From Pedobacter jejuensis (GTDB lineage: Bacteria > Bacteroidota > Bacteroidia > Sphingobacteriales > Sphingobacteriaceae), in the NCBI RefSeq assembly GCF_003725795.1, contig NZ_RBEE01000043.1:186001-250000 (forward strand): 64,000 bases of DNA, in the 5' to 3' direction. This document shows, piece by piece, positions 19,011 to 28,591 of the stretch; the first letter of the stretch is position 1; each line of letters starts with the position of its first letter. The notes under the pieces are model-generated. The model worked only from the letters and a program-made list of their open reading frames with translations, made no database searches and was not told where the DNA came from. The position numbers and the translations under genes were made by a program.

Positions 19011-19084
19011 CATTAAAGTTTTAAGCAAATTTATTTTGAAGCGTAAAAAATAATTTCAAATTGGTTTAAAATACGCTAAGAGGT

Positions 19085-19662
19085 TTATAACTTTTTTTAG
19101 CAGCGCAAGGCTTGTGCAAGGAACTAAATTTGTTCCCGTTTTGCACTTTACTCCGCTAACAGCCGAAAAGGCTGCTGCTCCGTGTTCGCTTCAACCGGGG
19201 CTAATTTGCAAATGTAGTATTCCATTTTATCGGTTTGCATGGTGTAAAACCTTTGTTTTTAAACCTGATTGCAGTGGAAAGCCCCAATTTTTCATTGGGC
19301 TTGAAACGAAAAGCAGGGCTGCAGACCGCCAAAGGCACTGCCTTTTCATTTCCAAAATAATTTCAAACTGTTTATATTTTTTAGCAGCGCAAGGCTTGTG
19401 GAAGAAACTAAATTTGTTCCCGTTTTTCGCTTTACTCCGCTAACAGCCGAAAAGGCTGCTGCTCCGTGTTCGCTTCAACCGGGGCTAATTGGCAAATGTA
19501 GTATTCCATTTTAACGGTTTGCATGGTGCACAATCCTTTATTTGTAAACCTGATTGCAGTGGAAAGCCCCAATTTTTCATTGGGCTTGAAACGAAAAGCA
19601 GGGCTGCAGACCGCCATAATTTACTGCCCATTAGTTTCCAAAAAAATTCAAACAGCTATATA
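19085..19662 (-). repeat. Tandem pair of about 284-bp structured intergenic repeats
   Basis: Two direct copies (about 19085-19378 and 19369-19662, period 284). Read on the minus strand each unit holds module 1 (GGCGGTCTGCAGCCCTGC, a hairpin with arms AAGCCCAAT and TTGGGGCTT, then ATCAGGTTTAAAAACA) and module 2 (TTAGCCCCGGTTGAAGCG, then the hairpin CAGCAGCCTTTTCGGCTG). The same two modules recur at 55.6-56.3 kb. Open frames across the units are by-products of the repeat. The remaining 150 bp to the sigma gene hold a partial palindrome near 19683-19720 and nothing else clear. Confidence 0.8.
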
Positions 19663-19810
19663 GATTAAAATTAAATCTTCTCAACTAGCGACAAGATTTC
19701 TCGGCTACGCCTAAAATGACTATCAATTTTTACATTGCCGTTTAGGTAAATTTGCTTAATTTAAAATTGATTGTAACCTATCTCTCTTTAAGGTAGTCTT
19801 AGCATTAAGT

Positions 19811-20392
19811 ATGAAGCAAGAATTACCAGATGTAGAGCTGATTCAAAATGTATTAAACGGCGAAACCGGGCAATACGCTTTGTTGGTAAAACGCCATCAG
19901 CGCTTTGTTTTTACACTTGCTTTAAGGTTTGCCAAAAACCGTGAAGATGCAGAAGAAATTGCTCAGGATTGTTTCATTAAAGCGTACAAAGCATTAGGAA
20001 CTTTTAAACAAACGGCAAAATTTAGCACCTGGTTGTACACTATTACTTATACAACAGCAATGACTTTCTTGCGAAAAAAGCGGCTAGATACATCTTCTAT
20101 AAGCGATGAAGCCACATTTCTGCAGTTGGAAAACCATACATCGGCCTTTAATGCAAATGTTTACGAGCAACAAAATAGCCACGCTTTTTTAAATGAAGCC
20201 ATAACACATTTAATGCCCGACGATGCTGCGATTATAACGATGTTTTATAAAGGTGAGCAAAGTTTAGAAGAAATTGGTAATGCTTTAAATATGGAGCCGA
20301 ACACGATAAAAGTAAAACTGCATCGAGCCAGGCAAAGGCTTAAAGAAAAATTACAATATTTGTTAAAAGATGAAGTAAAGGAGTTACTATGA
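19811..20392 (+). CDS. ECF RNA polymerase sigma factor
   Basis: 193 aa. Sigma-70 region 2 (about 25-95) has FALRFAKNREDAEEIAQDCF and KFSTWLYTI; region 4 (about 130-180) has the helix-turn-helix EEIGNALNMEPNTIKVKLHRARQ (split here in reading: EEIGNALNM, then NTIKVKLHRA). It directs RNA polymerase to a regulon not visible here. The stop overlaps the start of the next gene by 4 bp, typical of a sigma/anti-sigma pair. Confidence 0.93.
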   Translation: MKQELPDVELIQNVLNGETGQYALLVKRHQRFVFTLALRFAKNREDAEEIAQDCFIKAYKALGTFKQTAKFSTWLYTITYTTAMTFLRKKRLDTSSISDEATFLQLENHTSAFNANVYEQQNSHAFLNEAITHLMPDDAAIITMFYKGEQSLEEIGNALNMEPNTIKVKLHRARQRLKEKLQYLLKDEVKELL

Positions 20393-20874
20393 ACACAATA
20401 GACCAACAACTTTGGGATTACATTGATGGAAACTTGAATGAAACCCAACGAAAAAGCATCGAAGAAAAGATTGAAACGGATATTTCGGTAAAGCTGCAGT
20501 ATGAGGAATTACTAAATTTTAATACTGCATTTAATGAGATGGAACTCGACGAGCCCTCTATGTCTTTCACCAGAAATGTAATGGATAGCGTTGCGTTAGA
20601 ACCCGCACCAGTTTCGCTAAAAACCAAGGTAGATAACCGCATTATTTACAGCATTGGTGGCTTTTTTGTGGTTTCTTTAATGGCACTTTTGGGTTATGTG
20701 TTTTATAATTCTACTTTTACTATGCCAGATTTTAGCAGATATCTGTCGGTTAGCTTTGAGATTGATAAGGTTATAACACCAACCAGTTTGTATATCTTTT
20801 TAGGTATAGATTTGGTTTTGGGATTGATTTATATAGATTACTTCTTGCGAAAAAAACTTAATCAGAATAAATAA
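20389..20874 (+). CDS. Membrane partner (probable anti-sigma factor) of the ECF sigma factor
   Basis: 161 aa. An acidic cytoplasmic N-terminal helical region (about 1-75, LWDYIDGNLNETQRKSIEEK) resembles anti-sigma domains, but has no zinc-binding HxxxCxxC motif. Two membrane segments follow (about 84-106 and 126-150). The assignment rests on its overlap with the sigma gene and this architecture. It would hold the sigma factor at the membrane until an unknown signal. Confidence 0.7.
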   Translation: MNTIDQQLWDYIDGNLNETQRKSIEEKIETDISVKLQYEELLNFNTAFNEMELDEPSMSFTRNVMDSVALEPAPVSLKTKVDNRIIYSIGGFFVVSLMALLGYVFYNSTFTMPDFSRYLSVSFEIDKVITPTSLYIFLGIDLVLGLIYIDYFLRKKLNQNK

Positions 20875-20944
20875 CAAAAGGTTTGGCATTTTAAAACTAC
20901 ACTATCAGTTCGATGTAGATAGTTTTAAAAATTTTAAACATAAA

Positions 20945-20971
20945 AAAGCCCCGATGTTCGACCGGGGCTTT
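20945..20971. terminator. Bidirectional hairpin terminator
   Basis: Nine-base-pair GC-rich stem: AAAGCCCCG (20945-20953) with CGGGGCTTT (20963-20971), A-run before and T-rich bases after. It sits between the convergent anti-sigma gene and the cold-shock gene and can serve both. Confidence 0.85.
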
Positions 20972-20991
20972 GTTGTAAATATGATAGTTAA

Positions 20992-21183
20992 TTAAATTAC
21001 TTTCACATTAACGGCATTTAAGCCTTTTTTACCGTTAGCAACTTCGTACTGAACTTTGTCGTTTTCACGGATTTCGTCGATAAGACCTGTTGAATGAACA
21101 AAAATTTCGCTATCTCCGTTTGCAGGGACGATAAAGCCAAAACCTTTAGTTACATTGAAGAATTTTACTGTGCCTTCTTGCAT
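20992..21183 (-). CDS. Cold-shock protein (CspA family)
   Basis: 63 aa from the ATG at 21183 (MQEGTVKFFN); a longer frame to 21252 adds an unlikely hydrophobic tail and is rejected. One cold-shock OB-fold domain with RNP1 KGFGFI and RNP2 IFVHST. It binds single-stranded RNA or DNA as an RNA chaperone. The roughly 100-nt A/T-rich region upstream could be the long leader usual for such genes. Confidence 0.95.
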   Translation of the reverse strand: MQEGTVKFFNVTKGFGFIVPANGDSEIFVHSTGLIDEIRENDKVQYEVANGKKGLNAVNVKVI

Positions 21184-21287
21184 TGTATTAAATATTAAAA
21201 TTAAGTCTGCAAGGTAAGTTTTAATTTTTAAAATCAAAATAAATTTTAACATTTTTTTAACGTTAAAATTTTGTAAATATCAGATTA

Positions 21288-22214
21288 CTAAGGCCTTTTA
21301 ATTGCCTTTCCCAATATCATCAAAGTAATTTGCGAATTGTGAGGAATTCCTAAGGTTGTTCCAGGTAAAACATTAAACAAGTTTCTGATGTAAATATCAG
21401 CAATGGCCTGCACTGTTTTTTTCTTATTTGCTGCATCTTCAGGTAGAACCCCATCCACCCGCTTGATATGAATTCCGCCCTGAAAATCTATAATTGCCGC
21501 AGCTTGATATGCAAAATCTTTATATGCTCGGTTTATGGTTATTTTGTACTGCGGAAACATATAATCATATGATTCTGTTCTGTTGGCTACTTTATCAACT
21601 GTGCTAATTTTTTCTATCTCAACAATTTTGCTTTTGGGTATAAACTGAGCGGGTTCTGTGGCAGCAAAACCAGTATCGGTTTTTAGGTTTACTGTTGCAG
21701 AACGTTTTTCTATGAAATTGGTGTCGGCTTTGGTTGGTTTTTGTAATTGTTTTGCCGTGGTTTTAAGCCTGTTCTTAATATAGTTTTGAGCATAGAAAGT
21801 CATGTTTACATCCGAACGGATATCAGAAGCTACAAGCCGCCCGTCTACCTGAACCCGTTGAAAAACTAAGCTGTCATTGCTTATATGTTTCACTTTAAAA
21901 AATTCTGCCGCGAAATTATACAGATTGCCATGGTCGTATTGCAGGTAAAATTTTTGCATTCTGTGTTTTTGAGGACTCCAGGCCATCATGGTATCTTCTG
22001 CTGCAACTTCAATTATCCACGATGGTTTTTGCATAAATCCTTCTGCATTAAAAGAAAGTCCGTTTTTAAACCTGCGTTTAACTTCCTCATACCGAATTCC
22101 TTTTACGGGCTCAAAAGCAAATTCGCGAGAGCTTGTGTTTATAGATTTGGTTCCAGATTCACAGGATGACCATAAAGCAACAACAAATAACAGGAAGAAA
22201 AAATTTTTAATCAT
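21288..22214 (-). CDS. Hypothetical lipoprotein
   Basis: About 308 aa from the ATG at 22214. This start gives a lipoprotein signal: MIKNFFFLLFVVALWSSC, lipid-modified Cys at about 18. A longer start at 22238 adds residues that spoil it. The mature part is probably beta-rich with a lysine/threonine-rich linker in the middle (about 150-200). I do not recognise a family. It is 17 bp downstream of the phosphodiester glycosidase gene's end, with which it may share a transcript. Confidence 0.7.
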   Translation of the reverse strand: MIKNFFFLLFVVALWSSCESGTKSINTSSREFAFEPVKGIRYEEVKRRFKNGLSFNAEGFMQKPSWIIEVAAEDTMMAWSPQKHRMQKFYLQYDHGNLYNFAAEFFKVKHISNDSLVFQRVQVDGRLVASDIRSDVNMTFYAQNYIKNRLKTTAKQLQKPTKADTNFIEKRSATVNLKTDTGFAATEPAQFIPKSKIVEIEKISTVDKVANRTESYDYMFPQYKITINRAYKDFAYQAAAIIDFQGGIHIKRVDGVLPEDAANKKKTVQAIADIYIRNLFNVLPGTTLGIPHNSQITLMILGKAIKRP

Positions 22215-22254
22215 AATTATATAACGCAACAAGCACAATTTTAAACTAAATAAT

Positions 22255-23121
22255 TTATTTTTTCTTAACCAGAATTACATTAGCTACTTTTCGTTGCCCT
22301 TCATGATCCCATTTTTTATTATCTGTTGGATAGTTGATGATGCCATTATCCGGAAAACCATCTATCCATAATGTTGTAGAGCCACCGCCATCAAAATTTA
22401 AAATGCTGGTGCAACCGAGCCAAGTCATGATGTTGGTTAGCTCCGGCAAACTCATTCCGGCAGAGTTATCATTTCGTCCATCAACAGTAAGCATAATTAC
22501 TTTGCCATTTGGTTTTAATCCTAAACAAGTTCTAGGGTGCCTTAATTGGCTGAAAGACGTTGTGTCTATGGCTTCCTTAATTCCATTTATAGCCAATAAT
22601 GGTCCATTTAGCATTACATCTTTTTCCATCAATTTGGTTTCCCAATCGAGGTTTCCGTCCCATTTTTTTATCGCTATTTTACCGTTTGCTATAACCACCG
22701 CAGCTTGCTGGTGCTTTGCTCTCGAACCATCTTTTTGCAATCGATTAACATTTATAACCTTATTATTCAACCGTACATAATCAACCGAACCACCATTTTT
22801 AACATCAAAAAAATTTCCGTTAATTGCCGCCAAAGCTGTATCTTTTTTACCGAAATCACTGGTTGTGATTAATTTTTTTTCTTCGACGCCGATAGCAAAA
22901 ACTGCTTTCCTGCCATTATTTTTAATTTCCAAATAGGAGATGTTTTCGTTTGCGCTGAATAGATTTTTAGAATTAAAATGATGCCTGTAGAGACGAACTT
23001 TGGGCGCAATCCTATTTTTCTGCCATTTAGCTTTTACAAAAGTTAGCGAATCTATATTTTGCGCCGAAACTGAAAATGATAGGCATATCAACAACAGGAG
23101 AAAACCAGATCTTGTTAGCAT
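22255..23121 (-). CDS. Secreted phosphodiester glycosidase (NAGPA-domain) protein
   Basis: 288 aa with a Sec signal peptide (about 1-20, cleavage after SVSA). The domain is NAGPA/DUF2233-like: AAINGNFFD near 100, RHPRTCLGL, MLTVDGRN and the glycine-rich FDGGGSTTLW near 245. Family members include the mammalian uncovering enzyme that removes GlcNAc from a phosphodiester, and bacterial proteins acting on envelope polymers. The substrate here is unknown. Confidence 0.85.
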   Translation of the reverse strand: MLTRSGFLLLLICLSFSVSAQNIDSLTFVKAKWQKNRIAPKVRLYRHHFNSKNLFSANENISYLEIKNNGRKAVFAIGVEEKKLITTSDFGKKDTALAAINGNFFDVKNGGSVDYVRLNNKVINVNRLQKDGSRAKHQQAAVVIANGKIAIKKWDGNLDWETKLMEKDVMLNGPLLAINGIKEAIDTTSFSQLRHPRTCLGLKPNGKVIMLTVDGRNDNSAGMSLPELTNIMTWLGCTSILNFDGGGSTTLWIDGFPDNGIINYPTDNKKWDHEGQRKVANVILVKKK

Positions 23122-23198
23122 AGGAATGAATTTGAATGCTAATTTAGAGGCAAATAATTTGTTGAAGCTGTTGTAACCTGAAAATTACCTACATCAGC

Positions 23199-24448
23199 TT
23201 AAATCCTTCTTTCAAGATGTATAACCTTAAAAAAGGTTTTCTTTTCTCTATATATTTCTAAAATAACGCTTTTATTTGCCCCCGATTTGAATAGTTCGGT
23301 TAAATCACTCAATGTGTAAGCATCCATAGATCTAAATTTAACGCCTATGATTTCATCGTCAGGACAAAGGCCAGATTTATCCGCAGGCGAATTTTCATCT
23401 ATTTCACCAATTAAATATCTTTTATAATCCTTTTGGTCTAAATAAATGACCATCCCAATCATGTCATGCTCGAAAGGTATTTTAAAAAAACTATTGGGTT
23501 TTAAGTACATAAAGCCCTCATGATAGTTGATTTGGATGTTAAACTTTTTAAGTAAATCGGCTCCCAGATTACCATTTCTACTTTTCAAATCAATTTTTTG
23601 AGAGATGACATGATAATCCGGGAAACCAGAAATTACATCATCAAATTCAAAATCGCCGAAGGAGAAAAATTTTATTCGCCCCAAGTATCCTTTTATTTGT
23701 CCGCTTAAACTCATGCCTAAATTGGCTTTGATTTTCGAATATGGTAAAGGAAACATATTTCCATTAAACATTTCCATAGATAAAGCGTGGCTTGCACCGG
23801 TGTCCATTAATAGCTTTGCTTTAATTTTTCCACTATCTGGCACTTCTATATCTGCATAAATATATGGCTTCAAATTTTCAATCACTATCGGAATTTTAGT
23901 TCCCTTAAACTTAACTTTCTGGTTTAGCTTGCTGAAAATTAATCGCTTTTCTACATACCGAATATCTATAATAAAGCTGCTAAAAAAGCTGTATCCGATG
24001 ATGCCATAAATTTTGTACCTAAATGACCGGATAAATTGAACAAATCTTCTCTCAAAATGGCAGTTGGAATATGCTTCATTTCTGCCCTGTTTATTTTGGC
24101 TGTAATATTTTGAGAAATAAAAGCTTCAACAGGTTCTACACCCAAACCAGATACTTTGATTTTACGCATATTGGTAAAATTCAAAGAATCAATTATCGAA
24201 GGTTCGGTAATTATCATTGGTCCAACGCCTGTATCTAATACAAAATCAAACGGACCTTTCCCATTTACATAAACCGGAATTATAATAAGGTTTTTAATAA
24301 GTTTAAAGCTTAAAGATTGCCTTTTTTGATTATCAAGAAACTGAAAATCTTGAGCATGAATTTTGGTATTAAAGGGCAAAAAAATGCATACGCAAAAAAT
24401 TACTTTGCGAAACATGGAGCGCATTGCAAACTTATATTTGGTTAACAT
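23199..24448 (-). pseudogene. Double aspartyl protease-PDZ protein gene, split by a frameshift
   Basis: Two frames together encode one protein of about 416 aa. The upstream part (24448-23966) has a signal peptide (cleavage near KIHAQ) and a retropepsin-like motif LDTGVGPM; it ends prematurely at 23966. Around 24008-24014 (AAATTTT on the plus strand) moving frame by one base gives an open continuation, YGIIGYSFFSSF then IDIRYVEKRLIF, into the downstream part with a second motif MDTGASHAL and a C-terminal PDZ domain (DENSPADKSGLCPDDEI). The GTG at 23885 is therefore not a start. Either a real null mutation or a sequence error. Confidence 0.85.
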
Positions 24449-24498
24449 TTAATTAAATTTAATAATTTAGTTGGTAATTATTACTATAACTTTAAAAG

Positions 24499-25827
24499 AT
24501 GCTTCATTCCCGATGTTTAAATAAGTTCCTGCCCATATTTTTATCTGTAATTGGCTTGCTGTTAAGTTGTTCTGCCGATAAAATGATTGCCAAAAAGGTT
24601 TCAAAAGAATTCAAAAATTCTGAGCTAATAAAGCAATATCACGTTGGTTTTTCGTTGTACAATTTGGCAGAACAGCAAACCATTTTTGAGCATGATGGAG
24701 ATAAATTTTTCACTCCTGCATCGAACACTAAATTATTTACGTTTTATGCGGCTTTAAAAATGATTCCGGATGTTATGCCGGCTTTACGCTACATAGAAAA
24801 AAATGATTCACTTATTTTTTGGGGAACAGGCGATCCATCTTTTCTACAATCGGAATTGAAAGACAAAACCGCTTACAATTTTTTGGCAAACAGCAATAAA
24901 AAAATATTTTTTGCATCAGGTAGATATACCGGAAATTTATATGGTGCAGGTTGGGCTTGGGATGATTACAACGACTATTACCAGGCTGAAATTAACGAAC
25001 TACCTTTATTGGATAATACGGTTTGGGTTAAAGGAAAATCAAATGGAACTTTCTCTATAGTGCCAAAAAGTTTTACATCTTGCTTTGCGATTGATAGCAC
25101 TAAAAAAACGGGTGATTTCTTTGTTAAAAGAAAAATAAACACAAACGAATTTGATTATAATGCTGTGCCTATAAAGGCAAACTACTCCCAGCAAATCCCA
25201 TTTAAAGTAAGTAATGGCACTACCTTAAGCTTGTTGGCAGATACGCTTCATAAATCAATAGAGCTTATTGAAATGAAAATGCCAAATGATGCAAAAACTT
25301 TAAAAGGCATAAGTAGAGACTCCGTTTTAAAAGCAATGCTACTGCCAAGCGATAACTTTATAGCCGAACAACTGTTATTGGTTTGTGGTGATAAACTGAG
25401 TGACACGCTGACCACAGAAAAAACGATAGAATATGTGCTAAAAAATTATCTTAACAATCTTCCTCAAAAGCCGAGATGGATTGACGGATCTGGTTTATCA
25501 AGAATGAATTTATTCTCTCCTAATGATATGGTTGCCGTACTCAATCTAATTTACAAAGAGGTAAACAACCCTGCAAAGTTATTTGATATGTTACCAGCGG
25601 GCGGCAAAACAGGAACATTAAAAAATGCATATCCAAAAACGGATAATCCCTTTGTTTTCGGTAAAACGGGTTCCTTAACGGGTATTCATAACCAGAGTGG
25701 TTACGTGGTAACTAAAAAAGGAAAGACGTATATATTTTCATTTATGAATAACAATTTTGTTAATCCAACGGCTGCGGTTAGAAATGAAATGGTTAAAATT
25801 GTAACCTATATACACGATAATTTTTAG
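24499..25827 (+). CDS. dacB: D-alanyl-D-alanine carboxypeptidase/endopeptidase, PBP4 (DacB) type lipoprotein
   Basis: 442 aa. Lipoprotein signal with Cys24 (LLLSC). Penicillin-binding motifs: SxxK as SNTK with Ser75 (PASNTKLF), SxN as SDN near 290 (LLPSDNFIAEQ), KTG near 375 (GGKTGTLKN). Family S13 enzymes trim or cut peptidoglycan cross-links. A second FGKTGSLTG follows soon after, the sort of repeat seen in this family. Lipid anchoring is a variation from periplasmic E. coli DacB. Confidence 0.9.
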   Translation: MLHSRCLNKFLPIFLSVIGLLLSCSADKMIAKKVSKEFKNSELIKQYHVGFSLYNLAEQQTIFEHDGDKFFTPASNTKLFTFYAALKMIPDVMPALRYIEKNDSLIFWGTGDPSFLQSELKDKTAYNFLANSNKKIFFASGRYTGNLYGAGWAWDDYNDYYQAEINELPLLDNTVWVKGKSNGTFSIVPKSFTSCFAIDSTKKTGDFFVKRKINTNEFDYNAVPIKANYSQQIPFKVSNGTTLSLLADTLHKSIELIEMKMPNDAKTLKGISRDSVLKAMLLPSDNFIAEQLLLVCGDKLSDTLTTEKTIEYVLKNYLNNLPQKPRWIDGSGLSRMNLFSPNDMVAVLNLIYKEVNNPAKLFDMLPAGGKTGTLKNAYPKTDNPFVFGKTGSLTGIHNQSGYVVTKKGKTYIFSFMNNNFVNPTAAVRNEMVKIVTYIHDNF

Positions 25828-25837
25828 CTCGATAATA

Positions 25838-26629
25838 ATGAAATTACTTTTCACAACACTTTTATCTACATTGTTTTTATCTGCATTTGCGCAAGAGCAA
25901 ATCGTGTTTACATCAAAAAATTTACCTCAGAAGGATACCACATGGATTTTTACACCTAAGCATCTTGATAAAAGTAAAAAAGTTCCTGCTATAATTTTAT
26001 TTCACGGTTTTGGCGGCAATTACAAACAGTGGAACAACATCATGGATGCCCAAAAATATGCCGATGAATACGGCTACATCTTAGTTTGTCCGGATGGCTT
26101 AATTAAATCGTGGTATTTAAATAGTCCTGCGAAAGCAAGTTGGCAATACGAAAACTTCTTTTTTGATGAACTTTTGCCGAAGATTAAAAAGAATTACCCA
26201 ATTGACACAGCAAACTTATTTATAACCGGATTAAGCATGGGCGGTCATGGTGCACTTTGGTTATTTTTAAAACATCCTGAAGTATTTAAAAGCGCAGGAA
26301 GCACCAGTGGTGGTATAAATTTACGAGATGCAATTGGAAAATTTGGCGTTCCTGAAATTTTAGGAAACCCAGATAAGGATAGTGATATTTGGCTCAAGTA
26401 TTCGGTTATTCAAAATATAGATAAACTTGCAGGAAGCAAAAAAGAAATTATTTTTGATTGTGGTTCAAGCGACTTCTTCTATCAATCTAACAATGAAATG
26501 AAAAGGAAGTGCGATAGCTTAAAAATAAACGCCACCTATATTTCTCAACCTGGAAGTCATAATGCCACCTATTGGAAGAAATCAATAAAGCAACAGTTTG
26601 ATTTCTTCAGTAAACAGATTTCGAACTAA
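25838..26629 (+). CDS. Secreted esterase (esterase D/feruloyl-esterase-like alpha/beta hydrolase)
   Basis: 263 aa with a signal peptide (MKLLFTTLLSTLFLSAFAQ). Alpha/beta hydrolase of the PF00756 type: IILFHGFGGN near 53, nucleophile elbow GLSMGG near 145, C-terminal histidine in GSHNATYW. Substrates of this group are esters, often on polysaccharides. It begins 10 bp after the PBP4-like gene, so both may act on the cell envelope (inference). Confidence 0.85.
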   Translation: MKLLFTTLLSTLFLSAFAQEQIVFTSKNLPQKDTTWIFTPKHLDKSKKVPAIILFHGFGGNYKQWNNIMDAQKYADEYGYILVCPDGLIKSWYLNSPAKASWQYENFFFDELLPKIKKNYPIDTANLFITGLSMGGHGALWLFLKHPEVFKSAGSTSGGINLRDAIGKFGVPEILGNPDKDSDIWLKYSVIQNIDKLAGSKKEIIFDCGSSDFFYQSNNEMKRKCDSLKINATYISQPGSHNATYWKKSIKQQFDFFSKQISN

Positions 26630-26636
26630 CCATTTA

Positions 26637-27674
26637 ATGCATTCTGATTTTAAATCAATATCGCAGCCATTTGCAAATTCCATTAAAGTTGATGGAGTTG
26701 ATTATTTATATTTTGGCGGCACAGCATATTTAGGTATTCCTCAAAATGAAGAATTTATTAAGTTGTACATTGAGGGCATTAAATTATTCGGGTTAAATAA
26801 CGGCACAAGTAGAACCAATAATATTCAGTTAGGAATATATGATGAAGCTGAAAATGTTGCAGCACACAGATTTGGGTCGGAGAATGCTTTAATAACTTCG
26901 AGCGGATATTTAGCCGCTCAGCTTACGGTAAAAGCTTTATCTGGAACTGGTCAGGTCATTTACGCTCCGGCAACTCACCCAGCTCTTTGGCTCGAAAATC
27001 AACCTTTACAGCTAAAAGCTTTTTCAGATTGGAAGATTGAAACTACTGAATTGATTAATAATTCAATGGAGCAAAATTGGGTTATTATAAGTAATTCCAT
27101 GAATAATCTTTTTCCCGAATTATACGATTTTGGTTTTTTAGAAAAAATTAACGCGGATAAAAAAATTACGTTAATTGTGGATGATTCTCATGGAATTGGC
27201 ATAAATAATAATGGATTAAGTGCATACAGCAGTTTACCAATAAAAAGTAATATCGAAACGATTGTTGTGGCATCAATGGCAAAAGCACTTGGTGTTGATG
27301 CTGGTTTGGTTTTAGGTTCGGAAGATACAATCGAAAAACTTAAAAACACAAATACATTCGTTGGTGCATCACCACCACCTGCAGCCGCATTGTATGCGTT
27401 TATAAACGGCAATGAAATTTATAAAAGTGCGTGGATTAGATTGCAAAGCAATATAGCTTTATTAGAATCGAAAATTAAAATCTCAGGTAAATTTGAGGCA
27501 GGTTTTCCTGTATTTCACTTTGAAGATTCTAATTTGGCAGAGAGGTTGTTGTTTTACCAAATTTTGATTTCTTCATTTCCTTACCCAAATGCGAATGATG
27601 CTCCAATCAATCGAATTGTTTTAAGCAGCTGGCATTCGGAAGCTGATATTCTTAAAATTGCATCGCTTTTGTAA
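26637..27674 (+). CDS. PLP-dependent aminotransferase/acyltransferase, 8-amino-7-oxononanoate synthase-like
   Basis: 345 aa from the ATG at 26637, which clears the upstream stop; the frame could start at 26598 but would overlap the esterase. Fold type I PLP enzyme of the alpha-oxoamine synthase type: RTNNIQLGIYDEAE, IVDDSHGIG (cofactor aspartate about 182) and SMAKALG with Lys216 as Schiff-base residue. Somewhat shorter than BioF, and no other bio gene is present. It could act on another amino acid/acyl-CoA pair. Confidence 0.78.
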   Translation: MHSDFKSISQPFANSIKVDGVDYLYFGGTAYLGIPQNEEFIKLYIEGIKLFGLNNGTSRTNNIQLGIYDEAENVAAHRFGSENALITSSGYLAAQLTVKALSGTGQVIYAPATHPALWLENQPLQLKAFSDWKIETTELINNSMEQNWVIISNSMNNLFPELYDFGFLEKINADKKITLIVDDSHGIGINNNGLSAYSSLPIKSNIETIVVASMAKALGVDAGLVLGSEDTIEKLKNTNTFVGASPPPAAALYAFINGNEIYKSAWIRLQSNIALLESKIKISGKFEAGFPVFHFEDSNLAERLLFYQILISSFPYPNANDAPINRIVLSSWHSEADILKIASLL

Positions 27675-27765
27675 TTGATCATTTCTTTATAAAAACATCG
27701 AGTTTTTGCAGAAAATTGCGAATACAGCGTATTTTTTTTATTTCTTCACCTGATGTACTTTCAAA

Positions 27766-28335
27766 CTAGAATGCTATCGGCAATTCAACCTGGGTTTTAT
27801 CCCAAGCGGCTATCAAAGTTGCGCCAGTAGCAAGTGGTGTAAAAGTTATGGAGAAATATTCTACAGGTTTTGTTAAGGTTTTTACCGGAACATTTACGCG
27901 AACAACATCTTTTGTTGCGTCATATGTAAAGGCTCCCCACCTATCCGTTTGGGTGTTTATAATAATTGTCCAGGTATCTTTATTAGGAATGGCGAACAAG
28001 CTATATGTACCGGCTTTAATTTTTTTGCCACCAATATTTACTTTTTCAAAGAAACGGATTTCGGTACTTTCATTAGCGCCAAAGCGCCAAACGTTTCCAT
28101 ATTGTTCTAAAACACCAAAAATTTCACGTCCTTTTTTTTGCGGACGAGAATAAACAACCTTGATTTTCGGCTTGGTAAAATCGCCTGCTTTTACTTTCGA
28201 TGCATTAAGGGGAAAATACACAATATCCGCAGGACTAGGGTCTGCAGCAGCAAATTTTACTTCGGGATTGGGTGTTTCCTGTGCCTTAGCACCAAAACAA
28301 AACAGAGCGAAAACAACAAGTATGATGTTTTTCAT
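27766..28335 (-). CDS. Secreted DUF2911 protein
   Basis: 189 aa with a signal peptide (MKNIILVVFALFCFGAKAQ). The core has the DUF2911 pattern: KVVYSRPQKKGREIFG, VWRFGANESTEI and KKIKAGTYSLFAIP, then DRWGAFTYDATKDV. This family is common in Bacteroidota and its role is unknown. It points toward the convergent AONS-like gene, from which it is separated by about 90 bp. Confidence 0.85.
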   Translation of the reverse strand: MKNIILVVFALFCFGAKAQETPNPEVKFAAADPSPADIVYFPLNASKVKAGDFTKPKIKVVYSRPQKKGREIFGVLEQYGNVWRFGANESTEIRFFEKVNIGGKKIKAGTYSLFAIPNKDTWTIIINTQTDRWGAFTYDATKDVVRVNVPVKTLTKPVEYFSITFTPLATGATLIAAWDKTQVELPIAF

Positions 28336-28384
28336 TTAGTAGGATTTAAAATCCGATGAGGAAATTTAAAAGCAGGAAGTTAAA

Positions 28385-28570
28385 TTAATATTTTCTTCCT
28401 TTTACAAGAGCATTTAAAAATAAGCCTGCAGTTAACAAACCTAATACGCCACCCAAAAGTGCAAAAATATAACTTTGAGTAATTACCGCTCCAGTAAAAA
28501 TACCGAAGAATAACCCTAAAGCATAATATAACCAGTTAAAATTGTTGTTGCTGTTTTGTTGTACACTCAT
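28385..28570 (-). CDS. Small membrane protein of unknown function
   Basis: 61 aa from the ATG at 28570 (MSVQQNSNNNFNW); seven extra residues are possible from 28591. Two hydrophobic segments (about 15-33 and 35-55) rich in glycine and small residues, and a basic tail (VKGRKY). No family recognised. It precedes the DUF2911 gene by 49 bp on the same strand. Confidence 0.6.
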   Translation of the reverse strand: MSVQQNSNNNFNWLYYALGLFFGIFTGAVITQSYIFALLGGVLGLLTAGLFLNALVKGRKY

Positions 28571-28591
28571 TTTTATAGTATTTGGAGGCAA

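Noticed and set aside
19114..19617. Open frames on both strands in the 19-kb repeats
   Set aside because: They follow the repeat units and have no signal or family pattern.
21183..21252. Longer N-terminus for the cold-shock protein
   Set aside because: It adds a hydrophobic stretch foreign to the family; the ATG at 21183 gives the standard start.
23966..24020. Programmed -1 frameshift in the aspartyl protease gene
   Set aside because: The local ACAAAATTTATG does not make a standard X-XXY-YYZ heptamer in frame and I see no clear downstream stimulatory stem.
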